From assembly GCA_029207755.1 (NCBI GenBank), contig JARCOQ010000017.1:4042945-4106944 (forward strand): a DNA stretch of 64,000 nt, read 5' to 3'. This document shows positions 36,034 through 47,454 of the stretch, one piece after another. The notes under the pieces are model-generated. The model was not told where the DNA came from. It did no database searches and worked only from the letters and a program-made list of their open reading frames with translations. Made by a program: the position numbers and the translations under genes. Every line of letters begins with the position of its first letter. Position 1 is the stretch's first letter. This DNA comes from Chamaea fasciata (Eukaryota; Chordata; Aves; Passeriformes; Sylviidae).

Positions 36034-36446
36034 GGGCAGGATGTCCCCGTGGGCAGGGCAGTGGCTGACACCTCTGGATGGATCTGACACCAGGGCAGGA
36101 TGTCCCCGTGGGCAGGGCAGTGGCTGACACCTCTGGATGGATCTGACACCAGGGCAGGATGTCCCCGTGGGCAGGGCAGTGGGTGACACCTCTGGATGGA
36201 TCTGACACCAGGGCCGGATGCCACCGTGGGCAGGGCAGTGGGTGACGCCTCTGGATGGATCTGACACCAGGGCAGGATGTCCCCGTGGGCAGGGCAGTGG
36301 GTGACGCCTCTGGATGGATCTGACACCAGGGCAGGATGTCCCCGTGGGCAGGACAGTGGCTGACACCTCTGGATGGATCTGACACCAGGGCAGGATGTCA
36401 CCATGGGCAGGGCAGTGGGTGACGCCTCTGGATGGATCTGACACCA
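36034..36446 (+). repeat. 59 bp GC-rich minisatellite, exactly seven copies, with Jeffreys-type core
   Basis: Unit starts are at 36034, 36093, 36152, 36211, 36270, 36329 and 36388, and the seventh unit ends at 36446. Each unit opens GGGCAGGATG (GGCCGGATG in copy 4) and contains CCCCGTGGGCAGGGCAGTGG, or variants of it, then TCTGGATGGATCTGACACC. The opening decamer fits the hypervariable minisatellite core GGGCAGGANG described by Jeffreys. Copies differ at a few shared positions: GTGGCTGACACC against GTGGGTGACGCC, CCACC against CCCCC, and GGACAG in copy 6. The minus strand has no stop in any frame of the unit, so three overlapping 176-192 codon frames appear there. They are repeat artefacts, not genes, because 59 is not a multiple of three. 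Confidence 0.97.
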
Positions 36447-38271
36447 GCACCAGAGACCTGAGCTGATCTCTCACGCTGGACCTGCTGCTTTACAGGAGAC
36501 TTTTGGGAGGGATTTATCAACACATAGGGCCAGTGCCACCAAAAGGTGGCCAGAAGGTCACTTCAAAGCCATGGAAATACTGGTTATCTGTACTGGAGTT
36601 GAGTGGGACACACATCATTTCAATGGATTTGGTTCTAGGTTTGGTACCTCATGAGAGGAAGGAAGGTGGTTAGTCAGGAACGAGAACTCCAGAGAAGAAA
36701 AGTGACAGCCTAAACCTTCCCCATGGAACCCCTGTGTGATCCTTCATGGCCTCTGCCCTTGCAGTTTGCTCTGAAAATAATGCCACATTTATTTCTTCCC
36801 CAGCTGCTCTTTTGGCCTCCCTGCAGATTGTTCAGTTAACCCACAACCATGGAAACCACGGACACAACGATTTTCCTGATGCAAAAAGGGGAAAACTTCC
36901 AGCCTTTCAGAAGCTTTGCTATGGCCCCCTAAAACCAGACCAGAAAACAGATCTCGTTCTGAGCATAATTCCAGCACCCTTCGCACAAACCGCTCCTTGC
37001 GTTTTATTTATATTTATGAAACAGCAGAGGAAAAGGTTAAAGCGAATCTGGCAGCACTTATCTTGGCAAGGCACCTTTGTGACCGTGGCCTACGTGCAGC
37101 TGAGTTCAGGGATGAGGGGAAGGAGCTGCAGTTTTCCCTCGTTTCCCAGGATATGAGATCCCATGGAGGACCCCGCTACATCCCCTGCAATTACAGTAAT
37201 TAAACCGCAGCCACAGGGGGCATTCAGGAGAGTGAAGTACCTCACACACCCCTTGAGCAGGTCAGAGGATGTCGTCAAGAGCTTGACAAAGAAAGGAAGA
37301 AGTAATGTACACAAGGGGAGCAGGTCAGAACAGTTTTTCTGCAGCATTTAAATATAGGAAAAGATCTTCAGGTCCTGCTGTCAGGTGTACTTAGGGAAAA
37401 AATTCAATTTATTGTTTCCAGTGTTTTGCCATGCACTCAGTAGTGTGAGTCTCAGGACTTGAACTATACTAGAGCAGCGTGGCATATCTGTAAAACTAAT
37501 GTTTCAAACGGCTGTGTGATAAATTAAAATAATTCCACTCGTCATACTGCAAAAAAACCGGCTGCTCAGAAGCCTTTGAAAAAGTACTTTCAAGATAAAA
37601 TATGTGCTTGTTGTTTCCGTGTCTTTTAAAAAAGATGTTGCGTCTTCTTCACAGCTTCAGTGGTAAAAAAAAAAAAATTCATGTAAAATGTGTTTTTCTC
37701 TGACATTTAGATGTCTTGCAAAGTGGTTTATTATAGATCTTCTGGACGTTTGGATATTTAATTAAATGTCAGAAACATATTCTCTGTCCTCATGTGAACG
37801 AATATCAAGAGTTTATTTATTCATAATCTATTTGTTATTCTTTTTCTGTTTCTCACACAAAATTATCAGTTGGAAAGTCAGTCATCAGAGACACTTAAAA
37901 TTTTTAGGGGTCATAAATCTAATTAACCTCAGCAACTGTGCTTAAAATGGTGAATAATCTTAGACAAGTTCTTACAGGAATCTACAGAACCACTCCGAGA
38001 TCCGTTTGCACCTGGTTTTTCAAGTGACCTTTCATGTAATTCCCAAAGCATCCACGGAAGGCATGATGTGAGGAGCTGGGAACCCAGGAACCAGGCTTGT
38101 CTGAATTTCAGTGCTCAGCAAACCCGTGCAGGAGCTCACACTGAATGAACTGGGTTCATTTCCAGGAATGACCCTGTTAAAAGCGTGGACCAACACCGTG
38201 AGCCCTGCCAAGAGGAAGGAGTGTGATACACCTGAGAGCTGCCAGAGAGCTGCAGTCAGATCTTTGGGCTG
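36447..38271. other. Non-coding stretch
   Basis: No gene recognised. GCCACC-AAAA-GGTGGC forms a small hairpin at about 36535-36550. A plus-strand 136-codon frame at 36746-37156 begins at an ATG but has no domain. An A13 run lies at 37665-37677. 37690-37960 is AT-rich and repeat-free. Confidence 0.6.
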
Positions 38272-38364
38272 ATATTTTTTTTTCCCTTCCGCCGCCCCCT
38301 CCCTCCCCCCCAAATTTTTCTTTTTTTTTTTTTTTTTTTTTTTTTTTTCTTTTTTTTTTTTTTT
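38272..38364 (+). repeat. Long pyrimidine / poly-T tract
   Basis: A C/T-rich segment (about 38272-38310) leads into T5-C, T28 (38321-38348), one C and T15 (38350-38364). On the minus strand this is an A-rich tail-like tract. Just to its right is TAATTTAATGAATG. No retrogene body is recognisable, so simple-sequence expansion is the safer reading. Its exact length may be unreliable. Confidence 0.9.
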
Positions 38365-39518
38365 AATTTAATGAATGAACGAAGAAGAAGCAATAAGCTG
38401 TAGAAGATTGGAAGTTAATAATCTGGAAAGAATTCATTTTACTTAGATTACGTAGATACGTAGCAAATTTTCTGTTTTTAACTTGGATAAATCCTAAATT
38501 CTCCTGGTTTGCCGGACGTAGAGTGGGAACACTTTCCTTTTATTTTCTGTTTTGTATCACAATTGATCACTCCATAGGGATGACAAGAGAGAATATCTGT
38601 ATTTTTTGCCTACCAGCGTCAAGAGTGGCGTGTGCTTAGTGCTGCCTGGTTCCATGCTGTAGAGGAGAACACCTATCTCAGACCTGAGCAGCTGCAAAAC
38701 ATGAAATATTGAACAAAGTGGGCTGCAAGAGACCACGTGATTGTAAATTTCCCAGCAGAACGGTGAAAGTGCGTTTCTTATAATTTAAGGGGAAAATGTG
38801 CAGGTGGAAGATTGAGCAGAGTAGATAAACGGTTTTGATTCAGGAGAAATGGGTGAAACTGTTGACAGGTGCTTGGCTTTGTTTCTGAACACCTGACATT
38901 AGATGGAGGTGACAACATCCTCATGCATGAAAATCACCAACATTGCATGGGAGTGTTCCAGCACTGCTCTGAGGAGGGTTTGTTCCCTGTTCCCTCAGGG
39001 GAAATGCTCTGCTCTGACCTTGGAAATGAGAAATGAGCCCCCTCAGACATCACCTGGACTTCAGAGCCATCAGTTCTGTATCTCATGTGAGGGAGCTTTG
39101 CTGGTTCTAGAGCTTCTGCCTCTCCAGACGCTGGGAAATGGCATTAATCCTAAGGAAAACCATCAATTTCCAGGTTGAAAAGCTATTCTGGTGAAACTTT
39201 CCACGAGTTGATATCTACACAATTTACATCAAAAAGGATAAAAATATCAGCTGGTATCTCTGCATTGATTGCTGTGGATCAAGTAGAAGGACAGTTGAAA
39301 AATAGTATCAATAATACAAAACTTCTGCCAGAGGTCCTGAAAAGCTAAACCGGAGTGTTTCCAAAAATGTCAAACCCCAAGAGATTCTTTAGATTATCTG
39401 CTCAACATTGCACTGTGTTTGCTATATTCTTGATAGAAATTATCACCAAAATATTTCTACATTGTTCCTCCTTTTGACTGTGTCTAACGAAACAAAATGA
39501 ATTCTAATTTATGCAGCT
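38365..39518. other. Non-coding stretch
   Basis: No gene recognised. A 91-codon plus-strand frame at 38903-39178 has no domain. Nothing else stands out. Confidence 0.6.

Positions 39519-39545
<27 letters not shown>
39519..39545 (+). repeat. (AC)13 microsatellite
   Basis: Thirteen AC units plus one A, followed by A10. This is the longest dinucleotide repeat in the window and likely polymorphic. Confidence 0.97.
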
Positions 39546-39549
<4 letters not shown>

Positions 39550-40500
39550 AAAAATTATCCAAAATGTGCCTGGAATGGTTGGCTAATTTTTGCATTATTT
39601 TGCCACAGCACATTCAGTGAGCACAACAGAATACTTGATTGTATTGAACATTAAAATCTTGCATAAATTGTGCTATAATCTGCATTGTATTTTAAGTGGA
39701 GATAATCCTTCACTATTTGTTTATATGTGAGGGGCTTTTTTGTTCTCTGTGGTGCAGCAATTTTTAAGACAATTTTTAGTGCTTGTGATTGTTACTGCAA
39801 AAGTACTGAACAAAACCCAACAGAGCTAGATATTGTCGGGTACAATTTTATTAATTCTTTTTGTTTGTTTGTTTGTCTTTTTTTTTCCACAGCAGCAGAA
39901 GAAACTATGGAAAGGAAAATTCTACCCAAGCATCTCCTTGAGGCACTGGAAATGTGTATTGGTGTGGAGACTCCGCTGCAGGAGGCAGAAATGTAGTGCC
40001 TGAACTCTGTTCAGATGGGAATTATCTATTTTGTGTGCTTTGAGTTTCCTTTATCTTTCCAGTAGTTAAACCTAGGAAGTTTCAGGCATGTACGACCTGT
40101 GATCTGAGTGGAGCTGAGGATCAAAGGCTGAATCAAAAAAAGCTTTCTGCAAATTTTCCTTCAAGTCTTCTTGAAGCTGGATCCGTAAGAACTTTGCACG
40201 TGGGCATCAGGTTGATGCCATTGCGTTGCCTTTCACTGCATATTTCAGGCAAAAATGTTCATTATTAAACAATTCCCAAAAGCTGTAGTAATGGATGTTA
40301 CTGAGGAATTCTGTTCACTTTTCCCAACTAATTTCTGATGTGGGGAAACAAAAAAAAAATCCCCATTTTTATGGAATATGGGAAATAGGATTAGATAATA
40401 TTGGTGTTGAAGAATCAGAACTAATGCCCACATCTCTGACATTGTGTCTGTTCTGAAAGCAGCAGCTGATCTTTGCCACTGTACAGGTTTGCTGGCACAG
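39546..40500. other. Non-coding stretch with one strong acceptor-like site
   Basis: A (TTTG)4 run and pyrimidine tract lead to TTCCACAG ending at 39892. The next 35 codons are open to a TAG at 39994-39996, with an in-frame ATG at 39906. No family is recognised. The rest is AT-rich without features. Confidence 0.5.
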
Positions 40501-40514
40501 GTTGCTCTGGCAAC
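40501..40514. promoter_or_regulatory. RFX-type X-box
   Basis: GTTGCT-CT-GGCAAC is an inverted repeat of the RFX half-site GTTGCY/RGCAAC with 2 bp spacing, close to the full consensus GTTGCCATGGCAAC. A further half-site AGGCAAC follows at 40524-40530. RFX1-3 sites of this form control ciliary and some immune genes. No promoter is visible beside it, so an enhancer or a fortuitous match are both possible. Confidence 0.45.
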
Positions 40515-40779
40515 GGGATGCACAGGCAACAAGATTCCACTCAAGGCAAAAAGTTTAAGAAGGAAATTTTCCCTCTGATATTTATAGCTGAAAAGTTGAG
40601 CACATACTTAACTTTAAGCATCTCAGGAGTCACCATTGATTTTAGCTCTCCCTTCTCACAGCTCTGGTCATTTGCTTTGACTACAACAGAATAAAAATTA
40701 CCAATAAGAAAAACGTATTCATCTGACTCCAAAGAGAGTCCCTCTGCTGAGGTTAAATGTCTAGTCAGAGAGGAACACT

Positions 40780-41185
40780 GCTGGTGGAATTTTTTATGGA
40801 TTAGTGCTAGGGCTCATTTTATTTAACATTTTAATTACTGAGCTGACACAAAAGTTTGGGACATTGCTTGTGACATTTGGTTCTGAAATGAGGTTGGGAG
40901 ACATCACCGATGTAAAGGAAGAGTGGAATACCCTACAGGACAATTTGGGTGACATTTAGAACGGGAGTAATGGAAATAGGAGGAAATGTAAGAGCACAAA
41001 ATGCACGACCATTCACTCAGGGATGAGTAACAAGAATTTCTGGTACAACCAGGGAGCTCATTAGCTTGGAAATGACAGAAGGTGAGAAGGACCTGGCTCT
41101 GTTACCTGATCTCAGAAAGGCTGGGAACCTGTGACTGAGGCCAGGAAATGGCAAAGGTTATGCCAAGACATAGCAGGAAAAAAAC
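40780..41185 (+). mobile_element. CR1 LINE, ORF2 3'-region fragment
   Basis: The plus strand carries TAGTGCTAGGGCTCATTTTA followed by TTTAACATTTTAATTA, matching the CR1 landmark CAGTACTGGGGCC / TTCAACATCTTCATCAA. Downstream landmarks also fit: a CACAAAATGCACG block, GGTACAACCAGG and GAGAAGGACCTGG. These lie in the reverse-transcriptase C-terminal and following region of ORF2. It is strongly diverged with many stops, so inactive and old. Boundaries are approximate. Confidence 0.7.
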
Positions 41186-42237
41186 CATCCCTGCTGGAGT
41201 TTGAAAATGGAACTTTTTATGAATAAAATATTAACCACAGTGATGGGATCTACCAGCACCTGCTCTTTTGCCCACACTTTTTTGTTATTTTTCATAATTT
41301 AGAGATACTTTTCTTTGTCATAGGCACAGGTATTTATGAAAGTGTTATGCTAGAGTAAAGCTACAAAAAAGTTGGCGAAGAGGTTTTACACTTGGATCTC
41401 AGAGCAATGGAAAATCTGAAATAAATGTTCGCTACCATTGAGCCTGGCAGCCCGTTCTCAGGGTTGATATGGTGTGAGAGAGCATCCAGTCAGTCTTTCC
41501 CTAAACCAAAACAACAGCTGGTTGTTCAAGAATAAGATGAGGATTACAGGCGAGACATCCCAACGCCTCCCCTGCCTTCCAAACAGAGCAAAGATGATGC
41601 TAATGCATGGCTGGGCCTTGAGTTCCCTGGTTAAATCTCTTTATCAGAGCCCTCCTGCACTCCCTGCACACACATCATTCCTCACTTCCAACAGGACTTG
41701 CATTCTGAGGACAGAAATTTCAAAGCAGATTTCATCACCACAGGAAAAGTGATACTGGAGTTGGTCCAACCTTGCCAGAAAAAGCTGCATTCCCACATGT
41801 TTCCCAGTGACATACTGAGCATAAATATGAAGTGCTGAGTACATGAGCCAAGCAAATTATTACACCCCTGCAAATGAAAATTGTCTCTGAGAGCTGCTTT
41901 TTTCCAACCGTGGGCTTCCAATTCTTGACTCTTTCAGGTTTTTATTGACACAGAGCAATGATGAGCTAGAGGTCAAACCAGAAGTTTGTTCTGTGCCGTG
42001 TTCATGCACTTTGAAACACTGCAAGGTAAAGACACAGCCCTGATGAATATTCATTCTTAGTTTTCAGTCTCAGTATTAATTTCTTTGACCCCTATTGTCT
42101 GTGTGGCGAACTAAATAAAAAAGCAACCACAACAGCTGAAAACTGCTTACTTTAGGACATATCCCGGGAAAATAAGGTCACAGTGAAAATAATCAAGGGA
42201 GAGCTAAAAGGTTTAACAATACATATTATGGGTGAAG
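41186..42237. other. Non-coding stretch
   Basis: No gene recognised. Short frames on both strands near 41474-41921 overlap each other and carry no domain. Confidence 0.6.
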
Positions 42238-42281
42238 CTTCTGGAACACCAGAAGATTTCCCTACATACGAATGCATGTAG
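42238..42281 (+). other. Two adjacent small hairpins
   Basis: CTTCTGG-AACA-CCAGAAG (42238-42255) is a perfect 7 bp stem with a 4 base loop. Seven bases later, CTACAT-8 nt-ATGTAG (42262-42281) is a 6 bp stem. They sit just before a CTCF consensus site. The stems are too short to be a microRNA precursor. Confidence 0.6.
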
Positions 42282-42298
42282 CACTTATTACAGGAATG

Positions 42299-42313
42299 CC
42301 AGTAGATGGCACT
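42299..42313 (+). promoter_or_regulatory. CTCF consensus site, forward orientation
   Basis: CCAGTAGATGGCACT matches the CTCF core CCASYAGRKGGCRSY at every position. Vertebrate CTCF sites anchor chromatin loops and insulators, and their orientation matters; here the motif reads on the plus strand. It is the best CTCF match I found in the window; partial matches elsewhere break at key positions. Confidence 0.6.
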
Positions 42314-44856
42314 CAGAAGTGTGCTGCATGCTTCAATTCTTGTCACATCACTAAAACCTATTGCTGCTCATGGCAATCTCGTCTTTATGCATTTCTTACC
42401 ATCAGTGTTAATAAAAGATTTGTTATTCAGGTTTGTTACATATAGCCGGAGAGCAATCAAGCATCCAGAATGTGCTACTCAGTATCTCTATAATGGCATT
42501 ACAGTTCATATTAGAAACATTTAGGCCTACACATACAAACAAATTATCCATATTTTCTTTACTCCCGTCCCTCAATTCTGACCTAGTGGCCTAACAACTT
42601 AATGTGATTTGCCATTTCTCTAGGCTGGGTTAATCTTGATGGATGCATTGTGGTTATATCAAGTACAACATAAACCAAATTACCAAAGTCTTCAGATCTC
42701 CTTCAGTAACTCAGTTTTCTGCAAGAAGGCATTTTTATCCCCTTTGTGCATGCCATTTTTCTCAATCTCATACGTTTTTTTAAAAAAATAAATAACATTG
42801 GCAACGCAACAAATGTTGACTTTGATCACTAAATTGCATTACATGCTTGTTCCCATGTATTAAGTAGCAAGATCCAAGATTGGAAACTGCTTAAAATGAT
42901 GTAGAGTCACATCTAGCGGTGGATAATTCCATTGTTTCTAACCATGGTTAGGGTTACAGAGGGAGATCCAGCTGCCAGGTAACTCGAGCCACGGAAATCT
43001 TTACAAGGCACATAAATAAATTTGCTACTGGACTCAGAGAAGTGACCCTGCAGAAAGTGCAGCCCCAGGGTTCTATTCTCATGGCTACTCCTGCACTGGA
43101 AGAGGATTAAGGGATGAAATCCACCGTCAGAAAAATAAACCATGTAGAATACCAAATCAAATCAAGTCTTTTTGGGACACCACCACCACCATGACCCCCA
43201 ACACAAAAATCCACTGCAGGATTGAAAGACAAATGCTGAAGAAAAAGAAAAATAATGGACTAAGAGATATTATACAGATGATAATTCCTACATGCTAAAC
43301 TGAAGAAGGATTTAAAGCTTAGGTATTGTTCTCCTAAAAGCTGCTTGGAATGTTAACTAAATACTTTATCACAACGATGCCTATAAAAATATTTTATCCC
43401 TTCAAAAATGCAGCATGAAAATAATTTTTCTTCCTTTTCACAGGCAGGGGTGTAATGCAATAAGCAAAGGAAAGCCACAATATGTTCTGAATTTTTATTG
43501 AAGAGGATCTGAGGTTTCAAAAGCTGGATTCAACATTCTGTGTGTGATGAGATCCTGCATTTCCCGGGGCTTCACCTTGTCCCAGAATTGCAAAGGTTGG
43601 AGCTGCACCCAGATCGTTGTGTAGATTGCTGACAAAACACATCAGATCCAGCTTAAATCAAGGCTAGCCAGAGCACAGCAGTTCAAATATTTGAGGAGTA
43701 AATAAATAAACATTCAGGGTGCTCTGTGCTGAAGCCCACATCTCCCTCAGCAGTGAATGAGAACAAGCATGGACGTTCCTAATATTTGCTACACACAAAG
43801 CCCATACCCTTAACACTAAGAGATAAGGGAAGAAAGCCATCCTTAGGGTGTCTGGTGATTCCATTTCAGATGTCTTTTAAATCATGCAGAGCCCAGCTGA
43901 AATGGAGGTTTAAAAATTATGTGTTAAACAGGTATTTGAATTTGGAGGTCTCAGAATTCACATGGGGGTAGGATATTGTTTCCTGACCTTGAATTGGGGC
44001 CTCCCTTTGCTCTTCGTGTGCAGACACTGCTAAAAGGGCTTTGTCTTTACCCCAGATGATGCCAGCATAAATTAACCTTCCATAAAACTCCTTCTCCTGT
44101 AATTTTATGAGCTTCAGCTCTGCTTACTTAAAACATCATGATCATCTCAGGGTGTCTAGAATGGAGAAATGACATCAATATGTCATCAGCTTATGTTTTG
44201 GAAGAATGCATTGAGAGGTTGTACTGGGGATGTACTGGAGACTTGAGGATACAAAAGAACGAGTGTGAGAAATAACTTCAGATTTTAGAGACAAGAACCG
44301 GTCGTATTTGTACACAAATATTGGATTAAATGTGAGTGAATATCTCAAGTACTCCATCCTAGTCATTTTAACTCAGAGAAATTGACTGGAAAATCAACTC
44401 GTGTAGGAAATTGGGTTAGCAGATAATAACAATGCGGATTTTAAATGTGTTTCATCATTCTGAACATGTCTAGATTACAGCAATTCTGGTTTCACTGTAA
44501 TTATAAATCTGCATTTTACCATGTTGCGTGTTGTATTCTGCAGTCAGAATTCAATTGTCCTCGGAATCCTGTCCAGGGAAGTCGGTGTGCAAATTTGTTT
44601 TCCTCTCTTCCTGATTACTGTTGGAAGTGCTAAATTTGAGGATTGAAGCTCTGCCTTCCCCATGGCCTGTGAGGTAATGGTGTCAATATTTAGAGGGCAC
44701 TAGATCTGGCAAGACAAAATTTAATCCCAAATCCAAAATTTAGTCCAAATCATGGACTTAGATGAAATTTAAGCCTCCCAGAGCTGGGATACATGACAGA
44801 AATGCATACAAAGGAATAGAATCACATAATATAAAAGGACTATTACTGAATGACAC

Positions 44857-44871
44857 TTTTTTTTTTTTTTT
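44857..44871 (+). repeat. T15 homopolymer
   Basis: Uninterrupted run of 15 T; no attached element seen. Confidence 0.95.
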
Positions 44872-47435
44872 AATGAGTAGCTTCTTATTTCAGCAACTTT
44901 TTCTTTCAAGTATCCCTTCTATAGTGGAATAATTTTGCACTCAGCAGCAATCTTCAGGGATTCACTTGGTATTCATGTAGATGTCACGTGTATTTGCACT
45001 GATTTTCCACCACTGTTTAGGATTAGTTAATGGGCACTTCAAATAGAGAGTTACCCCCACGGGAGTAAAATTATTTCAGTCTTGGTGCACACATTTCCAA
45101 GTCAAAATACAAATGATGAAATTATATTGAGAACGGATCAGGCAGTGGTTGGCTTTTCAAATAACCTACCAACAGGCTGTTTAAAAAAATCTGAGTAGGG
45201 AAGGTGGAAAGATAGCCTTTTGTCTCTGAGAAAAAAGTACTTAGGAATAAAATAATTGCTTAGTCTCTAAGTACAGAGAGACAGATGCTGCTGTAAATCT
45301 GGCTGGCTGCACTGTGGTCAACGAGGCTCTGTTAATTTACAGCTATTTGTGAGGAGATGTTTGCTCAGTCACTTTCTGATGGGGATGGCTGGTCTACAAG
45401 CTATTCTATTTTATGGAGGGTTCAGTCATTTCACTTGTTTCCTACTTTTCTGATTGGTGTGCATTATTACAGTGGCAGCAAATATACTTTACAGCCAAGG
45501 AAAATGCTCTCTCTTGTGATTCACTGATTACTTCCTATAATCTGAATTTGAGTGCGATGAAGAATTCTTTTCAGGCAATGCAAAATAACTAAAGAACACA
45601 AATTTGTCTCCCACATTTTCTTAATAAATGCTGTACATGACTAATAACTACCTCAAGATTTTTGCTTTTCTATTGAACGGTACAGCAAAAAATTCATACA
45701 AAAAGTGAAACAATTCTAATGTTCTTTTGTAAAAGATTTTAAAGCTATGTTGCTTTAAGCACTGCAGAAGCAGTCCTTAAATAAGTTGTCATTAGTTTTG
45801 TCAAGTACCATTTGAGACATCAATATGAATTCTGAAATAACCTTTTTAATTTACAGATCGAAGTTCCTGGTGAACAGTCCAGAACTCATTATATGAAAGG
45901 GGGAAGATGGTGTAACCCCAGCCATCCTGGGCACTGACACCTGCCTGGAAGTGCTTCCATGTGCTGCTGTGGGCTCAGGAAAGGTTCCCCCTTGCCAAGA
46001 TCAGGGAATGTCCCAGAAAAAGGGGTCGGCTTCTACTCAATTCCTATTCCGAACACAAGAAAATAATGATTTTCCATGATTTTACTACATTAGCCATTAT
46101 CAGACTACACAAGTTGCCCATGGCACAACCAGGCATCTCCAGAGCTCTCCTGGGTACCCCCTGAGCCCCCTCCCTTTGACCAGATTCTGTGTTTAGTTTC
46201 CACATCAGGAGTCGCCACTGACGTGAGTAAGGGCAGGGGGAATAGAGGCATTTATTAATGCTTTGTGCAGAATTTCAAACGATCCCAAGGAATCTGGCTG
46301 CTAGATGCCCATTAAAATTAATCGGAATTGGCATCCGGCACGTCCCTGTGGTTTTGATGTCTCAGCTGGAACATTCTGTTTGTTTGTTGGTTGTTTGAAG
46401 TGTGCAGACCCGGAGCTGCAGACGCTGCTGAGATCTGACATTGTTTCCACTGAGACACGAGAACTGCTCCTGTATTTGCACTGATCTTTTCTTTATTATC
46501 ACCCCGCACACCTTGGGTCAATCCTACTGCCAGAGTTCATTTCAGACCACAGATCTTTTGAGCTGGCTCTGATTTTTTTCTCTTAATCGAGCAGCCTGGG
46601 GATGTCATTGTCCCAGTGTTTTGTTACTCGGGTCCTGTCATCATGTTAAACATTTGATAGATGAAGCTATGGAGAATTGAAATATTATTTATATTCACAC
46701 CCCTGAGAGTTACAAACTGTAAATTGAGACAGGAAACTGTGAAAGCTCTCCCAAGAGGCAAAATCACTTCTTTTTACTGCTGATTATAAAGAAGATTGGC
46801 TGGCAGATGTTAATATTGGCAGTTAGTCTCTGACAAATTTTCTCTAGGTATGCCTAATCAATTTTTGCTGCATGGAATGAGAAATGGAGCTTGAATATTC
46901 AGATGTCTAGACATGTAAATATATTACCTTTATAAATAGGCTTAAATGATTAATATCTTTGAAAAAAAAACAAAAATGAAAAAAGGATAAACTACAAGTG
47001 TGGGTGAAGTTTCATAGATTATTTAGATGACAGATAACAAAATTTCTCTATACATTAGGAGGATGAAATGACCTGTGCAGTTATCATATATGTATTTAGA
47101 GACAACACTGGTCTTCCCGAAAAATCTCTCTGAACTTAAAAACTCTTTATCCCTTAAGACAGTTTAAGTGCTGTTATTTGAAACAGACCTGCTCTGGACA
47201 GAGATATTATCAGTGTAATAAGGATGATGCAATTTGATCCATTAACACTGCAGAAATAGATGCTTCCTCTGTGCAGGGTCCTGCAAACACTGCAGGTAAT
47301 TTAATAGACCCCAGTGGGTTGCTCTGGAGGAGAAGGTTTCAAGGAGTGACAGGAGCGATCCCATAATTGCAACAGGATTATTTCATTCATAAACATTCTT
47401 TCTTCATGGTGATAGAGTACAGATCTCTGGAGTTT

Positions 47436-47454
47436 AAAAAAAAAAAAAAAAAAA
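47436..47454 (+). repeat. A19 homopolymer
   Basis: Uninterrupted run of 19 A after GGAGTTT. No retroposon body recognised to its left. Confidence 0.95.

Noticed and set aside
35855..36474. Three overlapping 176-192 codon minus-strand frames
   Set aside because: They are all readings of the 59 bp minisatellite, whose unit lacks stops in any minus-strand frame. The repeated peptide is an artefact of the repeat.
42238..42281. MicroRNA precursor
   Set aside because: Stems are only 6-7 bp; a precursor needs a stem of about 30 bp. No known avian microRNA seed context was recognised anywhere in the window.
42946..42956. Telomere-like GGTTAGGGTTA
   Set aside because: Less than two full repeats; expected by chance and part of a CTAACCATGGTTAG palindrome. 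Not an interstitial telomere array.
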